From Candidatus Blautia intestinipullorum (GTDB taxonomy: Bacteria; Bacillota; Clostridia; Lachnospirales; Lachnospiraceae): a stretch of 20,619 bases of DNA. Each line of letters starts with the position of its first letter. Position 1 is the first letter of the stretch. Shown piece after piece: positions 1-6,922 of the stretch. The stretch spans positions 1 to 20,619 of the forward strand of contig DWVA01000195.1 of assembly GCA_019120475.1 (NCBI GenBank). The letters are read 5' to 3'. Position numbers and translations under genes: made by a program. The notes under the pieces are model-generated. The model was not told where the DNA came from. It ran no database searches and was given only the letters and a program-made list of their open reading frames with translations.

Positions 1-471
1 CGTATCCGCGAAAAAGGCGAGCCCGGAACAAACGGCGGTCCGAGAGGCGATCTGCTGGTAGAGGTAAATATCGCGCGCCATCCGATCTTCCAGAGACAGG
101 ATATGAACATCTTTTCCACAGCGCCCATCACTTATGCTCAGGCTGCTCTTGGCGGCGAAGTGCGCATTAATACAGTAGACGGTGAAGTGGCTTACGAAGT
201 GAAGCCGGGTACCCAGACAGACACCCGCATCCGGCTGAAGGGAAAAGGCGTTCCCTCTTTGAGAAACAAGAACATACGTGGAGACCATTATGTGACTTTG
301 GTCGTTCAGGTTCCCACAAACCTCAGCGAAGAGGCCAAGGAAGCGCTCCGTCAGTTTGACGCAGCCTGCGGAAACAGGCCGTCCGGCGGAGAAAAAGGAA
401 ACGGACCGGAGAAAACCGGAAAGAAGAAAAAGAGCTTTATGGATAAAGTGAAAGAAGCTTTTGAAGAGTAA
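1..471 (+). CDS. dnaJ: Chaperone DnaJ, C-terminal part (5' end outside window)
   Basis: The reading frame is open from base 1 and ends at TAA 469-471, giving about 156 residues. The visible part is the C-terminal substrate-binding and dimerisation region of the Hsp40 co-chaperone, which delivers unfolded proteins to DnaK and stimulates its ATPase. Recognisable pieces are GEPGTNGGPRGDLLV near the start, then HPIFQRQ, then APITYAQAALGGEV, then a long beta segment ending in GDHYVTLVVQVP. These are hallmark stretches of the DnaJ C-terminal domains. The J domain, Gly/Phe linker and zinc fingers lie upstream of the window. A Lys/Gly-rich linker and the ending SFMDKVKEAF close the protein, as is common in Clostridia. 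A strong terminator follows immediately, so the heat-shock operon probably ends here even though prmA comes next, as it does after dnaJ in Bacillus. Confidence 0.97.
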   Translation, partial: RIREKGEPGTNGGPRGDLLVEVNIARHPIFQRQDMNIFSTAPITYAQAALGGEVRINTVDGEVAYEVKPGTQTDTRIRLKGKGVPSLRNKNIRGDHYVTLVVQVPTNLSEEAKEALRQFDAACGNRPSGGEKGNGPEKTGKKKKSFMDKVKEAFEE

Positions 472-498
472 GGCTTGGAAATATAAGAAAGTTTTCAG

Positions 499-528
499 GA
501 AAAGAGGGATTCCCTCTTTTCTTTTTTT
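499..528 (+). terminator. Rho-independent terminator after dnaJ
   Basis: A 10-bp stem, GAAAAGAGGG (499-508) with CCCTCTTTTC (512-521), closes on a 3-base loop ATT and is followed by a T run (522-528). It lies 27 bases after the dnaJ stop, so it probably separates the chaperone operon from prmA. Confidence 0.88.
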
Positions 529-612
529 CTGCTTTCATGTATGATAAAGGATAAAGCCTAAAAACAGAAAATTACCCGGACGGCGCTGAAAGCCGTCAAG
601 AGGAGGAAAAAT

Positions 613-1566
613 ATGAAGTGGAACCGTTTTACGATTAAGACAAAAACAGACGCGGAAGATCTGGTGATCAGCGCTCTGGCCGATGTAGGCGTTGAGGGTG
701 TGGAAATTCAGGACAGACAGCCTCTGACAGAGGAGGATAAAGCCCAGATGTTTGTGGATATCATGCCGGAAGGCCCCGCAGATGACGGAATCGCTTATCT
801 CAGCTTTTATCTGGAAGAAGACGCTGACAGAGAAAATATCCTGAAAAATGTAAAGAATGTTCTGGAGGAGCTGCGTTCCTTTACAGATATCGGCGAGGGA
901 AGCATTGAAGAGTCCTGGACAGAGGATAAGGACTGGATCAATAACTGGAAAGAATATTTCCATCAGTTCTATGTGGATGATATACTGATCGTACCTTCCT
1001 GGGAGGAAGTAAAGGCAGAGGATAAGGACAAGATGATCCTTCATATTGATCCCGGAACAGCCTTTGGAACAGGAATGCACGAGACAACGCAGCTTGTGAT
1101 CCGCCAGCTTAAAAAGTATGTGAAAAAAGGAGCGGAGATCCTGGATGTGGGAACAGGAAGCGGGATCCTGGGAATCGTGGCTCTTAAACTGGGAGCCGCC
1201 CATGTGACAGGAACAGATCTGGATCCCTGCGCGGTACCGGCTGTTGCGGAAAATAAAGAAGCCAACAATATTTCTGATGAAGCTTTTGATATGCTCATCG
1301 GGAATATCATTGACGATAAAGAAGTACAGGATCAGGTGGGATATGAAAAATATGACGTTGTCACCGCCAATATCCTGGCAGACGTTCTTGTTCCTTTGAC
1401 GCCGGTGATCGTTCACCAGATGAAGAAAGGGGCTTATTATATTACCTCCGGAATCCTGGACGTAAAGGAAGAGGTTGTGGCAGAAGCGGTCAGGAAAGCA
1501 GGGCTGACGCTGGTGGAAGTGACCCGTCAGGGAGAATGGGTGTCCGTAACTGCCAGAAAAGACTGA
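613..1566 (+). CDS. prmA: Ribosomal protein L11 methyltransferase PrmA
   Basis: This is a 317-residue SAM-dependent methyltransferase, normal length for PrmA, which trimethylates lysines and the N-terminus of ribosomal protein L11 in the cytoplasm. Residues 1-130 form the L11-recognition domain, starting MKWNRFTIKTK and containing the conserved W-rich segment DWINNWKEYF (107-116). The catalytic domain carries DPGTAFGTGMHETT (146-159), a signature of PrmA, then SAM motif I ILDVGTGSGIL (176-186), acidic residues TDLDP (201-205), and the substrate-site segment TANILADVL (251-259). AGAGGAGG ends about 6 bases before the ATG and supports the start. The gene sits in the dnaJ-prmA-rsmE order known from Bacillus. 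The next gene, rsmE, starts 17 bases after its stop, so the two are probably co-transcribed. Confidence 0.96.
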   Translation: MKWNRFTIKTKTDAEDLVISALADVGVEGVEIQDRQPLTEEDKAQMFVDIMPEGPADDGIAYLSFYLEEDADRENILKNVKNVLEELRSFTDIGEGSIEESWTEDKDWINNWKEYFHQFYVDDILIVPSWEEVKAEDKDKMILHIDPGTAFGTGMHETTQLVIRQLKKYVKKGAEILDVGTGSGILGIVALKLGAAHVTGTDLDPCAVPAVAENKEANNISDEAFDMLIGNIIDDKEVQDQVGYEKYDVVTANILADVLVPLTPVIVHQMKKGAYYITSGILDVKEEVVAEAVRKAGLTLVEVTRQGEWVSVTARKD

Positions 1567-1583
1567 AGAAAGGCAGGAAAAAT

Positions 1584-2327
1584 ATGCAGCGTTTTTTTGC
1601 AGAACCCTGTCAGATTGACGATGACGCCCATGTTATCCATATTACCGGCGGGGACGTAAATCATATTGTAAACGTGCTGAGAATGAAAAAAGGGGAGGAA
1701 CTCTGGGTCAGCGACGGCGGGAAAAAAGAATATCACTGCGTTATCGAATCCTTAAGTGAAGAAGAAGTGCTCCTTCATATTCTTTACGCTCAGGAGCCGG
1801 ATTACGAGCTTCCAAACCGTATATATCTCTTCCAGGGGCTTCCTAAGGCGGATAAGATGGAGCTGATCATTCAGAAAGCGGTAGAGTTGGGAGCGTATGA
1901 GATCATTCCGGTAGAAACGAAGCGGTGCGTCGTGCGGCTGGACGGAAAAAAGGCGGAAAAGAAGACGGCCCGCTGGCAGCAGATCGCGGAAAGCGCCGCA
2001 AAACAGTCAAAACGTATGCTGATTCCCCGGATCCATCCGGTTCTTTCCTATAAAGAGGCTTTAAATTATGCTGAAAGCATGGACGTTCTTCTTATTCCCT
2101 ATGAACTTGCCAGCGGAATGGCTGAAACTAAAGAGATCCTGCAGAAGATCAGAAGCGGACAGTCCGTGGGGATTTTTATCGGCCCGGAGGGCGGTTTTGA
2201 GGAAGAAGAAGTAAAGGCTGCAGTCTCGGCAGGCGCAAGTCCCATTACGCTGGGAAAACGGATTTTGAGAACAGAAACAGCCGGACTTGCGGTCTTGTCC
2301 ATTTTGATGTTTCAACTGGAAAAATAG
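1584..2327 (+). CDS. rsmE: 16S rRNA (uracil-1498-N3)-methyltransferase RsmE
   Basis: A 247-residue SPOUT-class RNA methyltransferase that makes m3U1498 in 16S rRNA. The start chosen is ATG 1584 (MQRFFAEP), because the family begins with this RxF segment. An in-frame ATG at 1536 would add 16 residues overlapping prmA and has no family support. The N-terminal PUA-like domain covers about 1-70 (HITGGDVNHIVNVLRMKKG). The SPOUT domain carries KADKMELIIQKAVELG (88-103), ETKRCVVR (111-118), WQQIAESAAKQSKR (131-144), GPEGGF (200-205) and LGKRILRTETA (223-233). The last two form the trefoil knot that binds SAM. The cysteine desulfurase gene begins 11 bases downstream, consistent with one transcript running through to thiI. 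Confidence 0.96.
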   Translation: MQRFFAEPCQIDDDAHVIHITGGDVNHIVNVLRMKKGEELWVSDGGKKEYHCVIESLSEEEVLLHILYAQEPDYELPNRIYLFQGLPKADKMELIIQKAVELGAYEIIPVETKRCVVRLDGKKAEKKTARWQQIAESAAKQSKRMLIPRIHPVLSYKEALNYAESMDVLLIPYELASGMAETKEILQKIRSGQSVGIFIGPEGGFEEEEVKAAVSAGASPITLGKRILRTETAGLAVLSILMFQLEK

Positions 2328-2337
2328 GAGTAAGATT

Positions 2338-3492
2338 ATGGAAGTTTATTTTGATAATTCCGCTACCACCAGATGCTATGATTCAGTGAAGGATATAGTG
2401 GTGAAAACCATGATAGAAGATTTCGGAAATCCTTCCGCCATGCACCGGAAGGGAGTGGAAGCGGAGCGGTACATGAAGGAGTCTGCGAAAACGATCGCAG
2501 GTATTCTCAAGGTGCAGGAAAAAGAAATCCTGTTTACCTCCGGCGGGACAGAATCAAACAATCTGGCCCTGATCGGCGGTGCGCTGGCAAACAAAAGAAG
2601 CGGGAACCACATTGTGACAACAGCGGTGGAACATGCGGCGGTAAGCCAGCCGGCGGCCTTCCTTCAGGAGCAGGGCTTTGAGGTGACGTATCTTCCGGTG
2701 GACAAAGAGGGAAGAGTGAAAACGGATGTTCTGGAATCTGTTCTCCGCCCGGATACGATCCTGGTATCTGTAATGTATGTCAATAATGAGACCGGCGCCG
2801 TAATGCCGATAGAGAAGATCGGAAAGCTGGTACACGAAAAAAGTCCCAAAGCCCTCTTTCACGTAGACGCTATCCAGGCGTTTGGCAAATACAGGATCCT
2901 GCCCAGAAAAGAGGGTATCGATCTTCTGTCTGTCGGCGGCCATAAGATACACGGGCCAAAGGGCGTGGGATTCTTATATATCAGTGAAAAAGCGAAAGTC
3001 CAGCCGCTGATGCTGGGAGGCGGCCAGCAGAACGGCATGCGTTCCGGGACAGATAACGTACCGGGCATCGCAGGTCTTGGAGTGGCGGCCAGAGAAAGCT
3101 ATCAGGATCTGGAAGAAAAAAACGAGCATCTGTACAGGCTGAAGGAGCACATTGCGGCAGGACTTTCAGAAATGGAAAATATACGGATCAACGGAATGCC
3201 TCTGAGAGACGCGGCTCCTCATATATTGAGCATCAGTGTTATGGGGGTCAGAAGCGAGGTCCTGCTTCATGCTCTGGAGGATCGGAACATATACATTTCC
3301 GCCGGAAGCGCCTGCTCCAGCCATAAGAGAAAGCCCAGCGCCGCTCTGACGGCAATGGGAATGCCAAAGGATCAGATCGAGAGTACGGTAAGACTGAGCT
3401 TTTCCGAGGAGAATACTGTGGAAGAGGCGGATTATTTCCTTCAGACAATGAAAGAAATCGTTCCTATGCTCAGACGGTATTCACGGAGATAA
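2338..3492 (+). CDS. Cysteine desulfurase (NifS/IscS family), probable sulfur donor for ThiI
   Basis: A 384-residue PLP enzyme that removes sulfur from L-cysteine, leaving a persulfide on its active-site cysteine. Visible landmarks are the N-terminal YFDNSATT (4-11), TSGGTESNN (67-75), the PLP-stacking histidine in EHA (98-100), VNNETG (148-153), HVDAIQAFGK (175-184), the PLP Schiff-base lysine K203 in SVGGHKIHGPKG, RSGTDN (235-240) and the catalytic cysteine C326 in SAGSACSS. The gene sits between rsmE and thiI, 19 bases before thiI. In Bacillus the adjacent desulfurase NifZ supplies sulfur to a ThiI that lacks a rhodanese domain. The context suggests the same job here, dedicated to tRNA 4-thiouridine rather than general Fe-S assembly; that assignment is inferred from position. 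No scaffold gene (iscU or sufU) is nearby. Confidence 0.94.
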   Translation: MEVYFDNSATTRCYDSVKDIVVKTMIEDFGNPSAMHRKGVEAERYMKESAKTIAGILKVQEKEILFTSGGTESNNLALIGGALANKRSGNHIVTTAVEHAAVSQPAAFLQEQGFEVTYLPVDKEGRVKTDVLESVLRPDTILVSVMYVNNETGAVMPIEKIGKLVHEKSPKALFHVDAIQAFGKYRILPRKEGIDLLSVGGHKIHGPKGVGFLYISEKAKVQPLMLGGGQQNGMRSGTDNVPGIAGLGVAARESYQDLEEKNEHLYRLKEHIAAGLSEMENIRINGMPLRDAAPHILSISVMGVRSEVLLHALEDRNIYISAGSACSSHKRKPSAALTAMGMPKDQIESTVRLSFSEENTVEEADYFLQTMKEIVPMLRRYSRR

Positions 3493-3511
3493 AGAGAAGA
3501 GGAGAAAGATT

Positions 3512-4693
3512 ATGTTATTTCATGCATTTTTGATCAAATATGCGGAAATTGCCATTAAAGGAAAAAACAGATATCTGTTTGAGGACGCCCTTGTAAAACA
3601 GATGCGCCTTGCCCTGGAAGCGGTAGAGGGAGATTTCCAGGTGGTAAAAGAACAGGGAAGGGTCTATGTGCTCTGCCCGGAACAGTATGATTATGACGAG
3701 GCGGTGGAAGCCCTTCAGAGAGTGTTTGGAATCGTTGGGATCAGTCCGGTGGTGATCTATGAAGATCAGGGACTGGAACAGATGAAAAAAGATGTCCTGT
3801 CCTATATGCAGGCAAGATATCCGGGATTTGACCGTAGCTTTAAGGTATATACAAGAAGAGCGAAGAAATCTTATCCGGTTCCGTCCATGGAAGTAAGCGC
3901 GGAACTGGGCGGCGTGATCCTGGACGCTTTTCCAGGGGCGTCGGTGGATGTACACAATCCTGAGCTGACTTTGTCTGTGGAGATCCGCGAGAAAATCTAT
4001 GTTTATTCCGAAACGCTTCCCGGACCCGGAGGAATGCCGGTTGGAACAAACGGAAAAGCTATGCTTCTTCTGTCCGGCGGCATTGACAGCCCGGTAGCCG
4101 GATATATGATCGCCAAAAGAGGCGTAAAGATCGACGCCGTCTATTTTCATGCGCCGCCCTATACCAGCGAACGGGCGAAACAGAAAGTAGTGGATCTGGC
4201 AGGGCTGGTAGCCCGCTACAGCGGACCGATCCGTCTCCATGTGGTAAACTTTACAGACATCCAGCTCTATATTTATGATCAGTGTCCCCATGAGGAGCTG
4301 ACGATCATCATGAGACGCTACATGATGCGGATCGCAGAGCATTTTGCGAAAGAGAGCGGCTGTCTCGGACTGATCACAGGAGAGAGTATCGGACAGGTGG
4401 CAAGCCAGACGCTTCAGAGTCTTGCGGCTACCAACGAAGTCTGCACGCTGCCGGTATACCGTCCGGTGATCGGCTTTGACAAGCAGGAGATCGTGGAGAT
4501 ATCCCGGAAGATCGACACCTTTGAGACATCCATCCAGCCTTTTGAGGACTGCTGTACGATCTTTGTGGCAAAGCATCCTGTCACAAAGCCCAATCTTAAT
4601 GTGATCCATAAATCCGAGAGAAAACTGGATGAAAAGATCGACCAGCTGATGAAGGAAGCGCTGGAGAGTGTGGAGATCATAGAGGTCGGATGA
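3512..4693 (+). CDS. thiI: tRNA 4-thiouridine synthase ThiI (no rhodanese domain)
   Basis: A 393-residue enzyme that adenylates U8 of tRNA and inserts sulfur to give s4U, a near-UV sensor base. Domains in order are an N-terminal ferredoxin-like segment (about 1-60, MLFHAFLIKYAEIAIKGKNR), a THUMP RNA-binding domain (about 60-165), and a PP-loop ATPase with the pyrophosphate-binding motif SGGIDSP (188-194). Further motifs are TGESIGQVASQTL (289-301) and EDCCTIFVAKHP (345-356), whose cysteines C347 and C348 lie where the persulfide-accepting cysteine is expected. The protein ends about 35 residues later, so the C-terminal rhodanese domain of E. coli ThiI is absent. This matches Firmicutes enzymes fed directly by a desulfurase, encoded just upstream here. 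GAGGAG lies about 9 bases before ATG. A hairpin separates it from the convergent HPr-like gene. Confidence 0.96.
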   Translation: MLFHAFLIKYAEIAIKGKNRYLFEDALVKQMRLALEAVEGDFQVVKEQGRVYVLCPEQYDYDEAVEALQRVFGIVGISPVVIYEDQGLEQMKKDVLSYMQARYPGFDRSFKVYTRRAKKSYPVPSMEVSAELGGVILDAFPGASVDVHNPELTLSVEIREKIYVYSETLPGPGGMPVGTNGKAMLLLSGGIDSPVAGYMIAKRGVKIDAVYFHAPPYTSERAKQKVVDLAGLVARYSGPIRLHVVNFTDIQLYIYDQCPHEELTIIMRRYMMRIAEHFAKESGCLGLITGESIGQVASQTLQSLAATNEVCTLPVYRPVIGFDKQEIVEISRKIDTFETSIQPFEDCCTIFVAKHPVTKPNLNVIHKSERKLDEKIDQLMKEALESVEIIEVG

Positions 4694-4714
4694 CATTCAC
4701 CCGGCAAAAATAAA

Positions 4715-4743
4715 AAGACAGGAGCCGTAAAGACTCCTGTCTT
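4715..4743 (-). terminator. Terminator between convergent thiI and HPr-like gene
   Basis: A perfect 10-bp stem, AAGACAGGAG (4715-4724) with CTCCTGTCTT (4734-4743), closes on a 9-base loop. Read on the minus strand it is followed by a T-rich tail (CTTTTTATTTTTG), so it is a canonical terminator for the HPr-like gene ending at 4759. Read on the plus strand it lies 22 bases past the thiI stop but lacks a T run, so it may stop thiI transcription only partly. Confidence 0.85.
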
Positions 4744-4758
4744 ATAAAAAAGCAAAAC

Positions 4759-4995
4759 TTATTCGATTACATATGGCTCAACAATAGCCAGGATAGAATC
4801 CAGAAGGCTTCCTTCCGCATGGATGTTCAGATTGATGGGTTTGGACAGATCCAGGCTGAAAATACCCATAATGGATTTTGCGTCGATCACATATCTTCCG
4901 GATACCAGATCAAAGTCACAGTCAAATTTGCTGATCTCATTTACAAATGCTTTCACTTTATCGATAGAGTTCAGTGAGATTTTTAACGTTTTCAT
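4759..4995 (-). CDS. HPr-like protein lacking the PTS phosphorylation histidine
   Basis: A 78-residue protein starting at the ATG complementary to 4993-4995. AGGGAGG about 8 bases upstream supports this start over a longer frame from 5046. Residues 20-60 follow HPr: ISKFDCDFDL, then AKSIMGIFSLDLSK, equivalent to HPr SKYDADVNL and LKSIMGVMSLG. The serine of KSIMG (S41) corresponds to regulatory Ser46. The segment that should carry GIHARPA reads LNSIDKVKA instead, so both the phosphoryl-accepting histidine and the following arginine are missing. It therefore cannot relay phosphate in the PTS as HPr does. A regulatory role resembling Bacillus Crh, which also lacks His15, is possible but is inference. 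It is alone on the minus strand with its own promoter (5069-5097), a dyad in its leader and a terminator. Confidence 0.88.
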   Translation of the reverse strand: MKTLKISLNSIDKVKAFVNEISKFDCDFDLVSGRYVIDAKSIMGIFSLDLSKPINLNIHAEGSLLDSILAIVEPYVIE

Positions 4996-5028
4996 TGTGA
5001 GAACCTCCCTTGAAAATTTATTCTTCAC

Positions 5029-5057
5029 TGTAACTGTTCCCCACATTTACAGTTACA
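5029..5057. promoter_or_regulatory. 9-bp dyad in leader of HPr-like gene (site 1 of shared motif)
   Basis: TGTAACTGT (5029-5037) and ACAGTTACA (5049-5057) are perfect inverted repeats separated by 11 bases. On the minus strand this lies at about +6 to +34 relative to the start predicted from the promoter at 5069-5097. It could be an operator that blocks the promoter or a hairpin in the mRNA leader. The core TAACTGT-N11-ACAGTTA recurs exactly at 6582-6606 before ireB, with a different spacer. Confidence 0.7.
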
Positions 5058-5068
5058 TCTTCGTATTT

Positions 5069-5097
5069 ATCTTACCTGTACATTTGTGAAAAGTCAA
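5069..5097 (-). promoter_or_regulatory. SigA-type promoter of HPr-like gene
   Basis: On the minus strand, TTGACT (complement of 5092-5097), 17 bases, then TAAGAT (complement of 5069-5074). This is close to the TTGACA-N17-TATAAT consensus. It predicts a transcript start near 5062 and a leader of about 67 bases before the ATG at 4995. Confidence 0.8.
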
Positions 5098-5166
5098 GGG
5101 AAATGCCATTAAATTTCCGTAAACAGAAGAAAGTTATTTTTAAAATTAGACAAAAAGAGGGAAAAT

Positions 5167-6483
5167 ATGAATAAAAAAGCAGCAGTTCACAACCTGGGAT
5201 GCAAAGTAAACGCATATGAAACAGAGGCTATGCAGCAGCTACTGGAAGAGGCCGGCTATGAAATCGTGCCCTTCGGCGAGAAAGCAGATGTTTATCTGAT
5301 CAATACCTGTACGGTAACGAATATCGCCGACCGGAAATCACGCCAGATGCTCCATAAGGCCAGAAAAATGAATCCGGACGCTGTGGTGGTGGCGGCAGGA
5401 TGCTACGCCCAGACGGATACGGAAAATCTGAAAAAGGACGGAGCGGTAGATTTGATCCTTGGAAACAATCAAAAGCGTCAGATCGTAGAAGTTCTGGAAA
5501 AATATGAAAAAGAACGGAAAAAAGAACTGCATGTGATCGAGATCAATAAGACCAGGGAATACGAAGAATTATCTATCAGCCATACGGCGGAACACGTAAG
5601 AGCCTATATCAAAGTTCAGGACGGATGCAACCAGTTCTGCACATACTGCATTATTCCCTATGCCAGAGGACGGGTGCGCAGCCGCAGGACGGATGAGATC
5701 ATCGACGAGGTGAAAACACTTGCGGCAAAGGGATACCAGGAGGTGGTTCTTACAGGAATCCATCTCAGCTCCTACGGAGTGGATTTTAAGGATCAGGAAA
5801 AAGAAAATCTTCTGTCTTTGATCTGTGCCGTCCACAATATAGAAGGGATCAGAAGAATCCGGCTGGGATCGCTGGAACCCCGGATCATCACAGAGGAATT
5901 TATGGAAGGCATTGCGGCGCTTCCGAAAGTATGCCCTCATTTTCATCTGTCTCTTCAGAGCGGATGCGACAGAACTCTGGAACGGATGAACCGGAGATAT
6001 ACGGCGGAGGAATACCGTGAAAAATGTGAGCTGATCCGGAAATATTATTCCGCCCCCGCGCTTACAACAGACGTTATCACAGGTTTTCCCGGCGAAACAG
6101 AAGAAGATTTCCGGGAATCTCTGGAATTTGTAAGAAGCATTCATTTTTATGAAACACATATTTTCAAATATTCCAGAAGACAGGGAACAAAGGCCGCAGC
6201 TATGGAAGGACAGCTTACAGAGGCGGTAAAAGCGCAGAGAAGCGACGAGTTTCTTGCTCTGAATGAGCAGAGGGAAAGCGAATACGAGAACGCTATGGTT
6301 GGAAAAGAACTGGAAATCCTTCTGGAAGAGGAGATGGAAGTGGACGGCAGGCAGTACCTGATCGGACACAGCCGGGAATATGTAAAGACAGCGGTGGAAA
6401 AAAGGGGCGGCTTAAAAGTAAACGATCTTATCAGCGCGGAAGGCGTAAAGGTTCTGAAAAACCACATCCTTCTGGCAAAATAG
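5167..6483 (+). CDS. mtaB: tRNA (N6-L-threonylcarbamoyladenosine-37-C2)-methylthiotransferase MtaB
   Basis: A 438-residue radical-SAM methylthiotransferase that converts t6A37 to ms2t6A37 in tRNAs reading ANN codons. The N-terminal MTTase domain supplies cluster cysteines C12 (NLGCKVN), C48 (NTCTVTN) and C79 (AAGCYAQ). The radical-SAM domain has C154, C158 and C161 in DGCNQFCTYCIIPYARGR. The wording NTCTVTNIADRKSR and IIPYARGR separates MtaB from MiaB and RimO. A C-terminal TRAM-like RNA-binding domain covers about 375-438. The ATG is preceded by AAAGAGGG at about 6 bases. In Bacillus mtaB (yqeV) directly follows prmA and rsmE; here the desulfurase, thiI and the inverted HPr-like gene lie between. 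No convincing plus-strand promoter was found in 4996-5166. Confidence 0.95.
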   Translation: MNKKAAVHNLGCKVNAYETEAMQQLLEEAGYEIVPFGEKADVYLINTCTVTNIADRKSRQMLHKARKMNPDAVVVAAGCYAQTDTENLKKDGAVDLILGNNQKRQIVEVLEKYEKERKKELHVIEINKTREYEELSISHTAEHVRAYIKVQDGCNQFCTYCIIPYARGRVRSRRTDEIIDEVKTLAAKGYQEVVLTGIHLSSYGVDFKDQEKENLLSLICAVHNIEGIRRIRLGSLEPRIITEEFMEGIAALPKVCPHFHLSLQSGCDRTLERMNRRYTAEEYREKCELIRKYYSAPALTTDVITGFPGETEEDFRESLEFVRSIHFYETHIFKYSRRQGTKAAAMEGQLTEAVKAQRSDEFLALNEQRESEYENAMVGKELEILLEEEMEVDGRQYLIGHSREYVKTAVEKRGGLKVNDLISAEGVKVLKNHILLAK

Positions 6484-6505
6484 ATTTTTTCTTGTATTTT
6501 GCCGG
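6472..6505 (+). other. Hairpin spanning the mtaB stop codon
   Basis: CTGGCAAAATA (6472-6482) pairs with TATTTTGCCGG (6495-6505) through 11 pairs, one of them G-U, around a 12-base loop that contains a T run. The mtaB stop TAG (6481-6483) lies in the 5' arm. No T tail follows the stem, so it is not a standard terminator. It may protect the mRNA 3' end, or it may be incidental. Confidence 0.45.
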
Positions 6506-6520
6506 GAAATATATTAAAAT
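6492..6520 (+). promoter_or_regulatory. Candidate SigA-type promoter for ireB operon
   Basis: TTGTAT (6492-6497), 17 bases, TAAAAT (6515-6520) in an AT-rich stretch just after mtaB. It predicts a start near 6527 and a leader of about 120 bases containing the dyad at 6582-6606. The -35 hexamer is only a moderate match and lies in the 3' arm of the mtaB stop-codon hairpin. Confidence 0.5.
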
Positions 6521-6581
6521 AATAATGATTATCCAATGGCCGGGAGAGCTGACCGGCGGGACGGAATTTAAAATTTGCCTG

Positions 6582-6606
6582 TAACTGTGCAGTTTATGGA
6601 CAGTTA
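6582..6606. promoter_or_regulatory. TAACTGT-N11-ACAGTTA dyad in ireB leader (site 2 of shared motif)
   Basis: TAACTGT (6582-6588) and ACAGTTA (6600-6606) are perfect inverted repeats with an 11-base spacer, 39 bases before the ireB ATG. Both half-sites and the spacing match the dyad before the HPr-like gene (5031-5055), while the spacer sequences differ. Conservation of arms but not spacer fits either a dimeric-protein operator or an RNA stem. Confidence 0.65.
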
Positions 6607-6645
6607 TCATATAGAAAAGAAATAACAGTAAGGACGTGAGAGAAA

Positions 6646-6918
6646 ATGGCGGAAAACAGTTTGGGAAATACACAGTATTTCAGAACAAAGCCGGAGCAGG
6701 AACTGGAAGTAAAAGAAGTTCTGGATCTGGTGTACAATGCAATGGATGAAAAAGGATATAACCCGGTCAACCAGATCGTGGGGTATATTATGTCCGGAGA
6801 TCCCACTTACATTACCAGCCATAAAGGCGCAAGAAGCATGATCATGAAAGTGGAGAGAGACGAACTGGTAGAGGAGCTTTTAAACGAGTATATCAAGAAT
6901 AAATCCTGGGAACGTTAA
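6646..6918 (+). CDS. ireB: IreB family regulatory phosphoprotein (UPF0297/DUF965)
   Basis: A 90-residue protein with the full IreB pattern: an N-terminal TQYFRTK segment, then VLDLVYNAMDEKGYNPVNQIVGYIMSGDPTYITSHKGARSMI covering the conserved helical core in pieces, and a basic-acidic tail. In Enterococcus IreB is phosphorylated on N-terminal threonines by the PASTA kinase IreK and affects cephalosporin resistance; T9 and T14 are the available N-terminal threonines here. A purine-rich AAGGA about 11 bases upstream precedes the ATG. ruvX follows after 4 bases and a DUF1292 gene after that, the same order as yrzL-yrrK-yrzB in Bacillus. The usual upstream partner alaS is not present; mtaB stands there instead. 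The gene appears to have its own promoter and a leader with a palindrome. Confidence 0.95.
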   Translation: MAENSLGNTQYFRTKPEQELEVKEVLDLVYNAMDEKGYNPVNQIVGYIMSGDPTYITSHKGARSMIMKVERDELVEELLNEYIKNKSWER

Positions 6919-6922
6919 AGAT

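Noticed and set aside
517..545. Possible promoter for prmA with TATGAT at 540-545
   Set aside because: The -10 is good but the matching -35 (TTTTCT at 517-522) is only the T-rich tail of the dnaJ terminator, so support is too weak.
579..597. Small hairpin GACGGC/GCCGTC just before the prmA ribosome-binding site
   Set aside because: Only 6 bp with a 7-base loop and no sign of a switch; chance is likely.
535..1416. A 293-codon minus-strand open frame opposite prmA
   Set aside because: The translation is rich in Cys, His, Ile and Phe with no domain, and the plus-strand frame is clearly PrmA.
1536..1583. Longer N-terminus for RsmE starting inside prmA
   Set aside because: The extra 16 residues do not fit the family, which begins MQRFF-like, and ATG 1584 has a suitable upstream AGGCAGG.
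3515..4696. A 393-codon open frame on the minus strand covering all of thiI
   Set aside because: It mirrors thiI almost exactly, has no recognisable domains and no ribosome-binding site; thiI itself has unambiguous THUMP and PP-loop motifs. It is a codon-bias shadow.
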